This document shows, piece after piece, positions 53,995-63,845 of a DNA stretch of 64,000 nt. The stretch is from Diploptera punctata (lineage: Eukaryota; Arthropoda; Insecta; Blattodea; Blaberidae): NCBI GenBank assembly GCA_030220185.1, contig JASPKZ010004204.1, positions 122,001 through 186,000 of the forward strand, written 5' to 3'. Numbering within the stretch: the stretch's first letter is position 1; each line of letters starts with the position of its first letter. The notes below the pieces were generated by a model, which saw nothing but the letters and a program-made list of their open reading frames with translations, did not search any database and was not told the origin of the DNA. Position numbers and translations under genes: made by a program.

Positions 53995-54985
53995 TACGGT
54001 AGTATTTGAGATTCGTATTCGGGAGGTGACCCTCCATGGTATCTTTACCTAGTCGTGGTGGAGTGGCTTGCGTAATTAAATGATCCCGAGAGATATGCCG
54101 GCGGTAGCATTGCTGCCAAAATGGTTACCCATGCTGGACTGGTCGAAGGTGATAAGCCAGACGAAAAAAAAATACCTTGGTCGAAAGAATGACGATCTTT
54201 CACCGTAAAAAATACAACCGTCAAGAAATGCGGACATGGTTTCCACTGGGGTAAAATTTTCCGCATTCGGTTCTCCGGGCGGAGACTACTTCAGGGAACC
54301 CATGCCAAAGGCTCAAATACAGGGACATGTTCCTAGGAACATGGAATATTAATAACAAATGAGGGAAACTTTGAGGAAGTGGCTGAATTCAAATAGCTAG
54401 GACCAATAATCACGAATAGGAATAAGATGCACAAAGAAATTAAACATAGGCTCAATTCTGGAAATGCATGCTATTATGCATTACAGAGACTCCTTACGTC
54501 CCAACTCCTTTCAAAAAAACGTTAAACTGAAAATACATAGAACTGTTATTCTACCTGTTATATGGATGCCAAACATAGACTCTTACCTTAAGGGAGGAAA
54601 TGAGATTACGAGTATTTGAGAATAAAGTTCTTAGGAACATTTTTGGACCAAAGAGAGATGAACAGACAGGTGAATGGAAAAGACTCCTTAACAGTGACTA
54701 CATGGTCTTTATAGGAAGCCAGATATAATAACAGTTAAGTGTAGTAGACTTTATGGCACGAATGGAGAATGAAAGACGTGCATGGAAGCCTCTTGTAAGA
54801 AAACCATAAGGTATACGCCGAGATGGTAGACCAAGAATGAGATGGGAGAATCACATTAACTATGATTTTAGGGAAGTAAATTATACAGAGATGATTGGAA
54901 AATATTAGCTCAGGATAGGAATTTATGGAGAGCTTATGCCCGCGCGGCCCTACGGGTTCGATAGTGCCAGTGAGTTAGTATTAGG
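53995..54985 (+). mobile_element. LINE-B with internal deletion, both ends present
   Basis: Begins with a GC-richer leader (GGGAGGTGACCCTCCATGG.., CGTGGTGGAGTGGCTTGCG, CATGCCAAAGG) leading into FLGTWNIN, the first strand of an RTE endonuclease (family pattern LGTWNVR). At about 54360 it jumps to the post-active-site reverse-transcriptase region (NFEEVAEFK, ITNRNKMHKEIKHRLNSGN), and continues through VFENKVLRNIFGPKRDEQTGE to GGTTCGATAGTGCCAGTGAG. Endonuclease catalytic core, fingers and palm are absent. Confidence 0.75.
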
Positions 54986-55039
54986 GAGGTGAAAAGTTCA
55001 TATTCTGTAGAATAGACTATTTGATATTTCTGAGAATAC

Positions 55040-55335
55040 TTCCTCTTCTTCATCATTATCTTTATGATGATTAGATACGTCCCGCTCATACAGGATCCAA
55101 TACATCTATCCGTCTTCTCCTCGGACGCCCTATAACATGTCGTCCTATAGGTCTATTTTCATATACCTGTCTAGCTGTTCTATGTCGTTTCCTTTGAAAA
55201 ATCATTTGGAAATGTTCATACATATTCTACTTTCTATCTGAAATTATTTGTCCAATATTAAAAATTCCAAGTTATTTTCTGATTAATTCATTCCTTTTTT
55301 CATCCCTTAATATGTTCCCTGCATTTATCGGGATA
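55040..55335 (-). mobile_element. RTE-like LINE C-terminal fragment
   Basis: The minus strand reads QMIFQRKRHRTARQVYEN and RPIGRHVIGRPRRRRIDVLD, with an ATGATGAAG-rich end at the left. No second copy here. Confidence 0.55.
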
Positions 55336-55459
55336 CTAATATAAATATTCAGCTCCATATGGGATTGAGAATGGAAAATGAAGGATCTTATTAGTAGTCA
55401 ATATGATTTATTTCAGCCCAATGTTCTGATATGGAGCTTATCACAGTTTCCTGTCCCGC

Positions 55460-55745
55460 GTCATAGTCAAGCGGGCCAAGGCATCATGTCTGGGCGCACA
55501 GCTACGGGATACCGACTGGTTCGAGTCCCCATGGGGAAACAAATTTTTCTCATGGGATTTCGGCCAGTATGGGACCGATGTCCACCTAACATTTTGAGGA
55601 ATTTGTGTGTTACAATAAGTAACAGCTCCAAATTGAACCTAAAACTGCTAAACTAGGGAACCCGATATGCTGGCCACATGTCACGCCTACACTTGTAGAT
55701 GTTCGACCATCTCTATAATGTAACAAAGTGAATGTGATTGCAGCA
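55460..55745 (+). mobile_element. SINE-D copy
   Basis: Head GCGGGCCAAGGCATCATGTC and box B ACTGGTTCGAGTCCCCATGG, followed by TTCTCATGGGATTTCGGCCAGTATGGGACCG in two joined blocks, then a body. The block after box B is familiar to me from a widespread insect tRNA-derived SINE. Confidence 0.65.
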
Positions 55746-55773
55746 ACCAAACTGAGGATCTTCTAGGTCTGAC

Positions 55774-56000
55774 TCACTTACTTATTTACTCACCCGCACA
55801 ATCGAACCCGTAGGTTCATGGCCGCGCGGACATAAGCTCTCCATACATCCCTATCCTGAGCTAATGCTTTCCAATCATTCCCTGTATAATCTACTTCCCT
55901 CAAATCATAGTTAATGTTATTCTCCCACCTCATTCTCGGTCTACCAACTGGGCGTTTTCCCTCTGGCTTTCCTACAAGAAGCTTCCATGCAAGTCTTTCA
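55774..56000 (-). mobile_element. LINE-B 3' end with 13-bp TSD
   Basis: TTCTAGGTCTGAC at 55761-55773 and 56001-56013. Tail (AAGT)n-like on the minus strand, CGAACCCGTAGGTTCATGG, KPEGKRPVGRPR codons, truncated at GTCTTTCA. Confidence 0.92.
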
Positions 56001-56057
56001 TTCTAGGTCTGACACCCCATAATATTATAATGATATTGTGAAAAGAAAAATTATTTG

Positions 56058-56129
56058 AACCAGGAATCGAACCATGGACCTCTAGTTCTCCAGACTAGTG
56101 TGCAGCCCACTACACCATTCGAGACTTGG
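56058..56129 (-). tRNA. tRNA-like unit, left arm (not a functional tRNA)
   Basis: Perfect box B GGTTCGATTCC and box A-like TGGTGTAGTGGGC. The acceptor stem does not pair well and no CCA is encoded. Likely a Pol III promoter of a SINE-type unit. Confidence 0.45.
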
Positions 56130-56303
56130 CACAAACATTAACAATTATTTCCACATATACAACTCTATAATTCTCGTTTTGTCCGCTGCCAGATAGTTGA
56201 CACTACCATCGCCAACGGCCGGCTTCGTTTAGAAGTATCTTCTATATTTGAGAATTTTATACCACCAATTTTATAAGCAGTAAACGATGTTAATATTTGT
56301 GCC

Positions 56304-56373
56304 AAGTCTCGAATGGTGTAGTGGGCTGCACACTAGTCTGTAGAACTAGAGATCCACGGTTCGACTCCTGGTT
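56304..56373 (+). tRNA. tRNA-like unit, right arm (not a functional tRNA)
   Basis: Mirror copy of the left-arm unit with box B GGTTCGACTCC. Box A is identical between the two. Confidence 0.45.
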
Positions 56374-56784
56374 TATACATTATTTTTTCTTTTCACAATA
56401 TCATTATAATATTATAAAATGATCCATTATTGGAAATGTTAATAACTGTCACCCCATGTAGGCAAATTATAGTTTAATACTTATTGTTTCTGAAATAATT
56501 TTAACAAATAAATGTATCAATTTAATGTATAGTATAATAATTGTCAGTTTAATTAAAATAAACAGGCACTTAAATCAGTTGATAGTAAATTGGCACTTAT
56601 TTCTGATGAATTGATGAGAAGAATTCTTCACATTGCGGAACTCCATAATTCATATTGTTATTTTAGTAGGCCTACTGCCAGGATTATAAAGTCTAGGAAA
56701 CTAACAAAGGAACTGTTAACCGTTGCGTACCGAAATCTACCTTGAAATTTCTCCCAGAGAAGCATAGTGACATACCAAGACCTC

Positions 56785-57048
56785 CAAAAAATCTGCCGCT
56801 TTTAACTGCAAGGCATAGAGATCTATGCCAGAATCCAGTATTGTCGACCCACTATATGGGGCAGATGGTGCCTGCTTGAGTAAGAGGGAAGTGGTATGAG
56901 GCGGGACGCGACGCGGACGGCTGGAAGTAAGGGTTATTCTGGAGTTGCATTATTTCACTGAAGTTTAAATGAGAGTTTTGACGCTGGATTTTAGTGTCTT
57001 GCAGTTGAAAGCGGGAGATATTTTTTTTGACACGGCCTTAATACATCA
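56785..57048. mobile_element. MITE-like element, ~45-bp inverted ends
   Basis: The left end CAAAAAATCTGCCGCTTTTA / ACTGCAAGGCA and the right end, reverse complement, CAAAAAAAATATCTCCCGCTTT / CAACTGCAAGACA are related inverted repeats. The interior GC-rich block GCGGGACGCGACGCGGACGG recurs at 29635-29655 in reverse. Non-coding. Confidence 0.55.
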
Positions 57049-57279
57049 CACGCACCTCTGGAAAATAAATAGAAGGTAGGTTTGGGCATGCAATGGTTGA
57101 TAGTTCCCTAGTGAGAAGGCAAATACAAAACATTGTGATAAAACATTGAATGTCTTTAGATTACAAGGATGTAGGGCGATACATCTGACTTACTGTCGTA
57201 GGGACAGATGAAATGAATTGAAACGAAATGAATGAAATGAGTGTCGAGAAATGGTGGAATGAAATCTGTGGTAGGAAAA

Positions 57280-57410
57280 AACGGAGAGAAACCTAGAAAA
57301 ACCAGCCTAGACTCCGTTTCGTCCACCACGAAACCTGCATGGAGTGACTGAAATTCGATCTCGGGAGCCCTGAGATGAGAGGCGAGCGTCTAATTCATAC
57401 ATAGTCTATC
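57280..57410 (-). mobile_element. Probable SINE relic
   Basis: The minus strand has TTAGACGCTCGCCTCTCATC (box A-like) and CCCGAGATCGAATTTC (box B-like), followed by a body with GGTTTTTCTAGGTTTCTCTCC. No second copy in the window. Confidence 0.4.
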
Positions 57411-57483
57411 TTGTTTAAGCTACTTACTTAATTGGTAGACCAGATAGATTTTATTCGAAGTCCTTTCTGTAAGAATTTGAATA

Positions 57484-58357
57484 CAGAATGTCATCATCAT
57501 CATAGTACATTCACGAATTTAGGCCATTTGTTGACCTGTTTCGGCCTCAAGAGAAACACCATCCAGAAGTCTTTTGAGTGGACGTCCTGGTCTTCTTCTT
57601 CCTGCAGGTTGATATCTTAACATTTGTTTGGGTATTCCGTGATCTTCCATTCGATGAACATGTTGCATCCATCTTGACTTATAATCAGAAATTTTGTTTT
57701 CTAAAGATTCCATGTGTAATTCTTCTAAGATGTCTTCATTTTTTTTTGTGATCTAGTAGTGTGTATCCTGCAGTCCTCCGAAGATATCTCATTTCAGCAG
57801 ATCTAAGTCTCTGTATATCCTTCTGCTTCAACGTCCATACTTCGCTACCATACAAAAGAGTTGGAAGAGCCAGTGTTTTATACACTCTCAGTCTTGAATG
57901 CTTTTGGACTAACTGTGGCTTGAAGATAGAATTTATTAACCCTAAAATTCTTAAAAATTTATATATTTTTGCATTTACATCCTTTTCTTCTTCATATGAG
58001 ATATTGCATCCTAGATATGTAAAATTATTCACCTGCTCCAAATTTTATTGTCCAGTACAATTTTACTTCTGACAGGATCTACACCTTGAAATGCCATAAT
58101 TTTTGTCTTTTCTGTAGATATCTTTAATCCATATTCTTCTGTAATTTTGTTAAGTTCATACAGACCTTTCTGTAGATTATCTTCGGAATTTGCTATTATT
58201 ATTTGGTCATCTGCAAACAATAGGGTGTTTAATTTTCTATTTTCTGATATTCTTATTCCAAATTTATATGTTTTGTTCCAGCAACATATTACTTCATTGA
58301 TATAAATTGCAAAAAGTGTTGGGGATAGGGGGCAGCCTTGTCTCACAGAATGTATGA
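57484..58357 (-). pseudogene. LINE-H reverse transcriptase C-terminal half
   Basis: The most complete reverse-transcriptase palm in the window: QIIHSVRQGCPLSPTLFAIY, LLFADDQIIIANSEDNLQKG (catalytic box F-A-D-D), LKISTEKTKIMAFQG, NFTYLGCNISYEEE, RLRVYKTLALPTLLYGSEVW, IQRLRSAEMRYLRRTAGYT, QHVHRMEDHGIPKQMLRYQP and RRRPGRPLKR. The three frames are separated by small indels near 58035 and 57735. Same clade as LINE-A and LINE-F. 5'-truncated at about 58357, where unrelated sequence starts. Confidence 0.88.
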
Positions 58358-58769
58358 TTTGTTAAAACTTCCTCTACCGCCATATGCGCCCCTTGTATTC
58401 CTTCATTAATTTCACTGTAAAGAGAGAATATGGCGTTAAAGTTTAATTTAATCCTTCTTACAAAATCCCTCAAAAGAGATCGATCACCCTTTTATTATGG
58501 TATTCCATCTTAGTTATAGTGAAGCTTTTAGAACAATTCTGCTGAACTGGCAATGTTAACTGTAACCGTAGATCCTATATTACAGTTCATTAACTCATCT
58601 TTATCTCGATTTTTATTCCTCTGAACATTTCCTAAAATGTATATCTTTATAATAAATTATTAACCAATAAATACCGCATTCATAGAGTTTCCCCATGTCC
58701 GGATTATTTGTACTTATATAGTACGTTTTTTTGACGACATTCTTTAACAACTTAGGTCATATCGCTACC
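58358..58769. other. Unassigned; possible unknown coding relic
   Basis: The minus strand 58500-58360 reads LLRDFVRRIKLNFNAIFSLY and EINEGIQGAHMAVEEVL without a stop, directly adjoining LINE-H in a different frame. Not recognised. Confidence 0.3.
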
Positions 58770-59644
58770 ATTCTCCTAAATGACAAAAAAAAACATCCCT
58801 TACAGCTCAGTAGTAAAACCTGGGTATCTACATGGACCAACACTTATAATGTAAAATCCAGGTGAATAATACCTGCAAGAAAGTGTTTTCAATTCTTCAC
58901 TCCCTAAATAGTTTTAAAAACTTCCTTCCTATAAAATTAAAACAAATACTTGTACATACTTTTATAATGCCTCACTTCGACTACTGCGACATATTACTGA
59001 CTAATCTGACAACTGATCTCATAATGCGTGCATTCGATTTATATTCAATCTCCGTCGTTATAACCACGTATCTCCTTAATTTCAGGCGTTATCATGGCTA
59101 CACCTAAATGACAGAAGAACTTTCAATTCACATACCTTACTATTCCAAATTCTGCACACATATTTACCAAGTTATTTAACAACACGTTCTCAAAATTTAT
59201 CGGCTCTTAACAATTTAGGTACAAGATCACAAGCCTCTTATTTACTTTTGATACCACAGCACAGGACATGACTATACTCTGAATCTTACACAATATCTAT
59301 GACTAGAGCATGAAACTCACTTCCCAGTCATGCCAGGGACTGTCAATCGCTATCATTATTTAAATCCAAATTAACTGATATATTAAGTTCGACACAATGA
59401 AAACAACTACAGTATATACAGCATTCTATAAATAATCATCTAGGAAGCTACTTACTTTATTTTATATCATTTTAATTTTATTATATTCCATATTTTTGTT
59501 AGTATTAGCTTGTGTGTTGTATAGTCTGCATTTTAATAATATCTTAAAATTGTAATAAGTATGTAATTTTTGTATAATTCTACTATTCTCTGGTTGAGTG
59601 GAAGAGAAGGCCTTATGGCCTTAACTCTGCCAGCTAAAATGAAG

Positions 59645-59697
<53 letters not shown>
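58770..59697 (+). mobile_element. LINE-L C-terminus, 3' UTR and (ATT)n tail
   Basis: Encodes NNTCKKVFSILHSLNSFKNF, LPIKLKQILVHTFIMPHFDY, then CDILLTNL, FRRYHGYT, and in shifted frames YLPSYLTT, RAWNSLPSHARD and FKSKLTDILSS with a stop near 59400. The P-H-F-D-Y-C-D block is the hallmark of the thumb/C-terminal region of CR1/Jockey-type LINEs, distinct from the RTE-like families here. The 3' UTR ends GTGGAAGAGAAGGCCTTATG with the hairpin, then about 17 ATT units. Confidence 0.8.
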
Positions 59698-59698
<1 letters not shown>

Positions 59699-59760
59699 AA
59701 GCGTTACAATTGAAATCTGGCGTGTAAGGACACCACACATACACATACACCATATATATA

Positions 59761-60050
59761 CCTTCATCATCCTAGGAATACCATAGTTGCTTACTAGGTA
59801 TCTCATTAGGTCGATTTGTTGACCACATCATTAAATCTGTAGGAAAATAAGCGTAACTAAATTAACTTCATATACTAACTTCTAACAAAGGCGAGGCTCG
59901 TATTTGCGTCTTAGCCTCACCTTTGTTAGAAGTTAGTATATGAAGTTAATTTAGTTACGCTTATTTTCCTACAGATTTAATGATGTGGTCAACAAATCGA
60001 CCTAATGAGATACCTAGTAAGCAACTATGGTATTATTATGATGATGAAGG
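59761..60050. repeat. 290-bp near-perfect hairpin from SINE-C 3' end
   Basis: 59761-59896 is the inverted copy of 59912-60050 with only a few differences (CATCCTAGGAATACC versus GGTATTATTATGATG at the outer end). The centre is GGCTCGTATTTGCGTCTTAGCC. The right arm is continuous with SINE-C. Confidence 0.85.
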
Positions 60051-60212
60051 TCGGTAATTTTTTCTTAGAGGCCTCTTTATTCAGGCTTAAGGTTCTTTTA
60101 CGAGTCTGAAAATCTTGAGAGTGGGGACCCGCGACTTGATCCCGGCCGGGTTTGAACCCGCGACTCTCGGGAGCAGTGGCAAGGAACATAAGCACTATTC
60201 CACCGTGGCCAA
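59905..60212 (-). mobile_element. SINE-C copy
   Basis: On the minus strand: head GGCCACGGTGGAATAGTGC, box B CGCGGGTTCAAACCCGGCC, a CGAGAGTC/GACT.. region, TAAAAGAACCTTAAGCCTGA, AAAGAGGCCTCTAAG. Matches 25717-26126. Confidence 0.8.
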
Positions 60213-60289
60213 CTTGATGTTATTATATGTGCCGTAAATATACGATACGGTAGCCGCAGTTTTACTGCTTTTTAGAACCCATACCCATG

Positions 60290-60396
60290 ATTTTTGCAGC
60301 CTATAAATTCCATCTACCTCGTCTGAGTTTGAATCTGCGAACATCGAGACAAGAGACAAGCATACTAACTATTAGTCTACTAGGAGCGACTCCAGA
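60290..60396 (-). mobile_element. tRNA-like SINE head
   Basis: The minus strand has GTAGACTAATAGTTAGTATG and CGCAGATTCAAACTC at tRNA spacing. Box A weak, box B one mismatch. No body identified. Confidence 0.4.
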
Positions 60397-60584
60397 TTAT
60401 TTGTATATTAGTTAGTTCTGCCTAAAAACTACTGAAAGTATGATGCCGTATTCATAAAGATGAAATAACCCAGATCTATGTTAATATCTTGTTGGAATTT
60501 ACGATAAAATTATTTTTATATAATAGATTATTCACCAGTCAACAGAAATAACACATTATTATTTACATTTTTATTTATATACAG

Positions 60585-60740
60585 ACTTTTAATGTTTACA
60601 CATCTTTCTGTACCTAAAGTTTTATTTTTCTTCTCCACTCGTCTCTCTCCATTCAATCCATGTCCTCCAGTCCCCTTGCTCTCATGCCAGTTCTTATTTC
60701 CTGCATCCACGAGTTTCGAGGTCTTCCTCTCCTAAAATTA
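60585..60740 (-). mobile_element. LINE-D 3' end
   Basis: The minus strand reads RRGRPRNSWMQEIRTGMRAR and GLEDMDWMERDEWRRKIKL, ending AAAGATGTGTAAAC. Matches 27715-27870. Confidence 0.75.
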
Positions 60741-60756
60741 TATAAAATTATAATAT

Positions 60757-61140
60757 CCACAGCTGTGATATAGTGGTAACTTTGCTTCGCACGCACAGGC
60801 CCTGTTTCGATGCCCGGTCCGGAAGAGGTTACTGGATAGGAGTTTCTTAGAATATTTTCCTTACCTGTAAGACAAATGTCAGGAAAATGACAAAATAATT
60901 TCAAAAAACTGGCAACTATTATTATCCATATGATATTAACATTGATTAGCATGATTTATTTGAGAGACCTGGCCCGGCATTGAACTGGCTATTCATACCT
61001 GGAAGTCTTCCATGTCCATCTGTGGTCACAACGTAGGCATTTAATTAATCGATAAAATCATTTCCCCACATATTGTGTCCCTGTAAGGTCCACGCGACAT
61101 AGGGCTCATAAAAATACTATCAAAGAGAGAAGTTACAAAA
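60757..61140 (+). mobile_element. SINE-A2 copy
   Basis: Head CAGCTGTGATATAGTGGTAA, box B-like TGTTTCGATGCCCGG, body CCTTACCTGTAAGACAAATGTC, then the A2-specific 3' half shared with 41284-41705 (GGCCCGGCATTGAACTGGC, CCCCACATATTGTGTCCCTG, AGAGAAGTTACAAAATAATG). Confidence 0.7.
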
Positions 61141-62089
61141 TAATGGATTAATTGGAATATATTTAGGTCTTGGTTTCTGGAATGAATGTTCGGGGAATAT
61201 AAAAATTATTTGAAAGAGAAATGAATTTGAATATTACGTATACAATTTGAACTATATGAAAATAGTAATAATTATTATAATGAACAACGTATTTAATTGT
61301 AAAATAAAACAGTTTATATCGACCCGAAAAAAGTCTTTTTACTTTCTCCTTCGTCAGTTCTACTTTTAGCGTAAATTAAAATAGCGGATTTAACAATAAT
61401 GACAGTATGTGTTAATATTTTAAGAGCAAATTTTATAGACATGTAATATTATTTCTATAATTTATTAGGCCTGTTACTAAGAATTCGAAACAAAATATAA
61501 ATCGTCCAGATTCGTGTACTCTAGCTCAAATAACAGTCTATGAATCTTGGAATAACAATTAATAATAACATATGCTACACAAAATGGACAAATATAGGTT
61601 AGAGTGATTCATTTTGCTTATATTTTGTAGTTATTATGATATAAGGTTTGTTATTGTTAATTAATTGGTAGGACACAAAACATGAATTGTGCTATATTTT
61701 TCTCTAGGGATATTAAGAACTTAAATTATCCCCGCTATTGTATATTACGCCCCTAAAATGTTTAAGGAGCAGTATTATTGAATGGAGAAAATTAGTTCCG
61801 AATTAATGCTTCAAAGTTTTATTGATTTTAGAAATAGAGAACTAAACCATAAAATGTTGTATCATCACAGGCATTGCAGATGATTAGCACTTCGGGCGAC
61901 TTACAAACCCACGGGCCGGAGGTCTTCGGTTTAGTAAATTTGTGACTCTCGAGGCGTAATCGTCAACACAATACCGCAAATAACTTCCAGCGTATTCACA
62001 TAATTTAAAATTACATTCCAACCTTACATATTTTTAATAAGGCTTTATTTAGATATTTTTGGTTTCTCATTAAATTTTCATGCACTTTT
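61141..62089. other. No recognisable feature
   Basis: AT-rich. A weak tRNA-like stretch near 61885-61945 was not strong enough to call. Confidence 0.4.
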
Positions 62090-62090
62090 C

Positions 62091-62119
62091 GCACTATCTT
62101 GGGGGTAACACACATACAT

Positions 62120-62169
<50 letters not shown>

Positions 62170-62205
62170 GTATGTGTGTTTTACCCAAGATAATGCGGAA
62201 CGTGT
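62091..62205. repeat. Inverted repeat around (TA)n
   Basis: ACTATCTTGGGGGTAACACA / CATACATTATATA is mirrored downstream as TATAATGTATGTGTGTTTTAC / CCAAGATAATG, separated by about 24 TA units. Confidence 0.88.
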
Positions 62206-62212
62206 ATATATA

Positions 62213-62336
62213 TATCACCGGTGTGAAAGCAACGGGAAGCTTCCACACCTATAATTCCCTAGTAAAGCTATAAAGCATTGCATGAAAATGGTATGATTGC
62301 AGCCCTGCCCTCGGGCAGAACTACTAAGGATGGATA
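62213..62336 (+). mobile_element. SINE-A 3' fragment inside a (TA)n tract
   Basis: Begins CACCGGTGTGAAAGCAACGG and ends GGGCAGAACTACTAAGGATGG, the SINE-A 3' half only, with TA repeats on both sides (to about 62354). Confidence 0.8.
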
Positions 62337-62364
62337 TATATATATATATATATATGTAAGGTTG

Positions 62365-62872
62365 TTTTTCATCTCAACTTCTCTAAAAACATTCAACTGA
62401 AAAAATATATAAAATTGATATTCTCTCAGTTATGTTGTATGGATGCGAAATATGGTCTGTTTCTTTAAGAGAGGAGAAAACATTACGAGTATCTGAGAAC
62501 AAAGTTCTTAGGATTTTTTTTTGGAAGAAAATTAAATGAACAGAAAGGCGAATGGAGAAGACCGCGCAACAATGAGATAGGCTACTTGATCTTTATGGGA
62601 AACCATATATAATAAGAACAGCTAAGTCTCATAGACTGGGACGGGCAAGGCATGTGGCATGAATGTGGAATGAAAGAGAGACTTGGAAACTCCTTGTAAG
62701 AAAACCAGAGGGAAAACGCCAAGTAGGTAAGCCCAAGAATGAGGTGGGTGAATAATATCAACCGCGATTTGAGGGAAGCTGATTATACAGGGAATGATTG
62801 GAAAACATTAGATCAGGATAGAAATATATGGAGAGCTTATGTCCGCGCGGCCATGAATATGGGTTTTATATT
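62365..62872 (+). mobile_element. LINE-B 3' fragment
   Basis: Runs from a degraded LLSSQLL..KNVKLK-type region through VSENKVLRIFFW, ERETWKLLVRKPEGKRQVG, PRMRW and NNINRDLREADYTGNDWKTL to the conserved GTCCGCGCGGCCATGAA. The GTTCG..GTGAGTT terminus is altered. Confidence 0.8.
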
Positions 62873-63078
62873 GTCAGTGGGTTATTTATATTATATCAGG
62901 TTGATATTCACGCACTACTACTATAATACTTTTACCTTTTTTATATTTTCTTCAAGACTGTCATTTTCACTAGAATCCATATACATTATCTTGGATGGGC
63001 TAAATTCTGTATCATACGTTATATTAACAGTGACTATCTCATAGACCGATAATTTTGCCTCTTCCTGTTGATGAAATT

Positions 63079-63337
63079 GCACTTTCTTGATCGTCATGAG
63101 AGATATCTCCGCACTTTCTTGTTCGTCATGAGAGATATCTCCGCACTTTCTTGTTCGTCATGAGAGATATCTCCGCACTTTCTTGTTCGTCATGAGAGAT
63201 ATCTCCGCACTTTCTTGATCGTCATGAGAGATATCTCCGCACTTTCTTGTTCGTCATGAGAGATATCTCCGCACTTTCTTGTTCGTCATGAGAGATATCT
63301 CCGCACTTTCTTGATCGTCATGAGAGATATCTCCGCA
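63079..63337. repeat. 32-bp minisatellite, 8 units
   Basis: Eight head-to-tail units of exactly 32 bp, identical except for one A/T position (unit position 12: A,T,T,T,A,T,T,A). Each contains the palindrome GAGATATCTC. Not a CRISPR array: there are no variable spacers. Confidence 0.98.
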
Positions 63338-63488
63338 AATTAACGTATTTGACAAGTCTATCGATTCAACAATGTACGATCGATAAGAAATGCCAAAAGA
63401 AAACAACTTCAAAAATTACAAAAAAAAAAAAGGTTAGTTCCGTTGCTCTAATTTTTTTAATTTATTTTTTAAATATTGTATAATGAAT

Positions 63489-63845
63489 GCTCACCGCTGT
63501 GGTCTCGAGGTAGCGTGCTGCCTGTCACGCAGCGGACCCGGGTTCGATCCCCGGTCGGGGCAGTTTTTCTGGGTGAGGTTTTTATCTGGGTTTTTCCTCA
63601 CCTGTAAGACAAATGTCAGGAAAACTTTAAGGCCCAAACGGTCCCCGAAATCATATGGCCATCGTCCTTATCATTATCATCCTTACCATTATCATTATCA
63701 TCATCATCCTTCACCGGCGTGGAAAGCAACGGGAAGCTACCACACCTACACAATTCCCTAGTAAAGCTGCAAGCATAGCATGAAAATGCTATGATTGCAG
63801 TGAAGGACCTGACTTCGGGCAGAATTACTATGGATACTATGGATG
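63489..63845 (+). mobile_element. SINE-A, best full-length copy, 11-bp TSD
   Basis: GTATAATGAAT at 63478-63488 and 63846-63856. Head TGGTCTCGAGGTAGCGTGCT (box A), GGGTTCGATCCCCGG (box B), body CCTCACCTGTAAGACAAATG, (ATC/ATT)n zone at 63660-63705, palindrome AGCATGAAAATGCTATG, 3' end GGGCAGAATTACTATGGAT with ACTATGGAT duplicated. Reference copy for the family. Confidence 0.95.

Larger units (their letters stand above)
56021..56449. mobile_element. Foldback with two divergent tRNA-like promoters, 8-bp TSD
   Basis: Arms of about 125 bp, the outermost 30 bp nearly perfect (AATATTATAATGATATTGTG and its mirror). Each arm contains a tRNA-like unit reading away from the centre: minus 56129-56058 (ATGGTGTAGTGGGCTGCACA, GGTTCGATTCC) and plus 56304-56373 (same box A, GGTTCGACTCC). 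CACCCCAT flanks at 56013-56020 and 56450-56457. Loop about 175 bp. Confidence 0.7.

Noticed and set aside
63079..63337. Regularly spaced repeats resembling a CRISPR array
   Set aside because: Units are contiguous 32-bp copies with no unique spacers, in an animal-type genome; it is a minisatellite.
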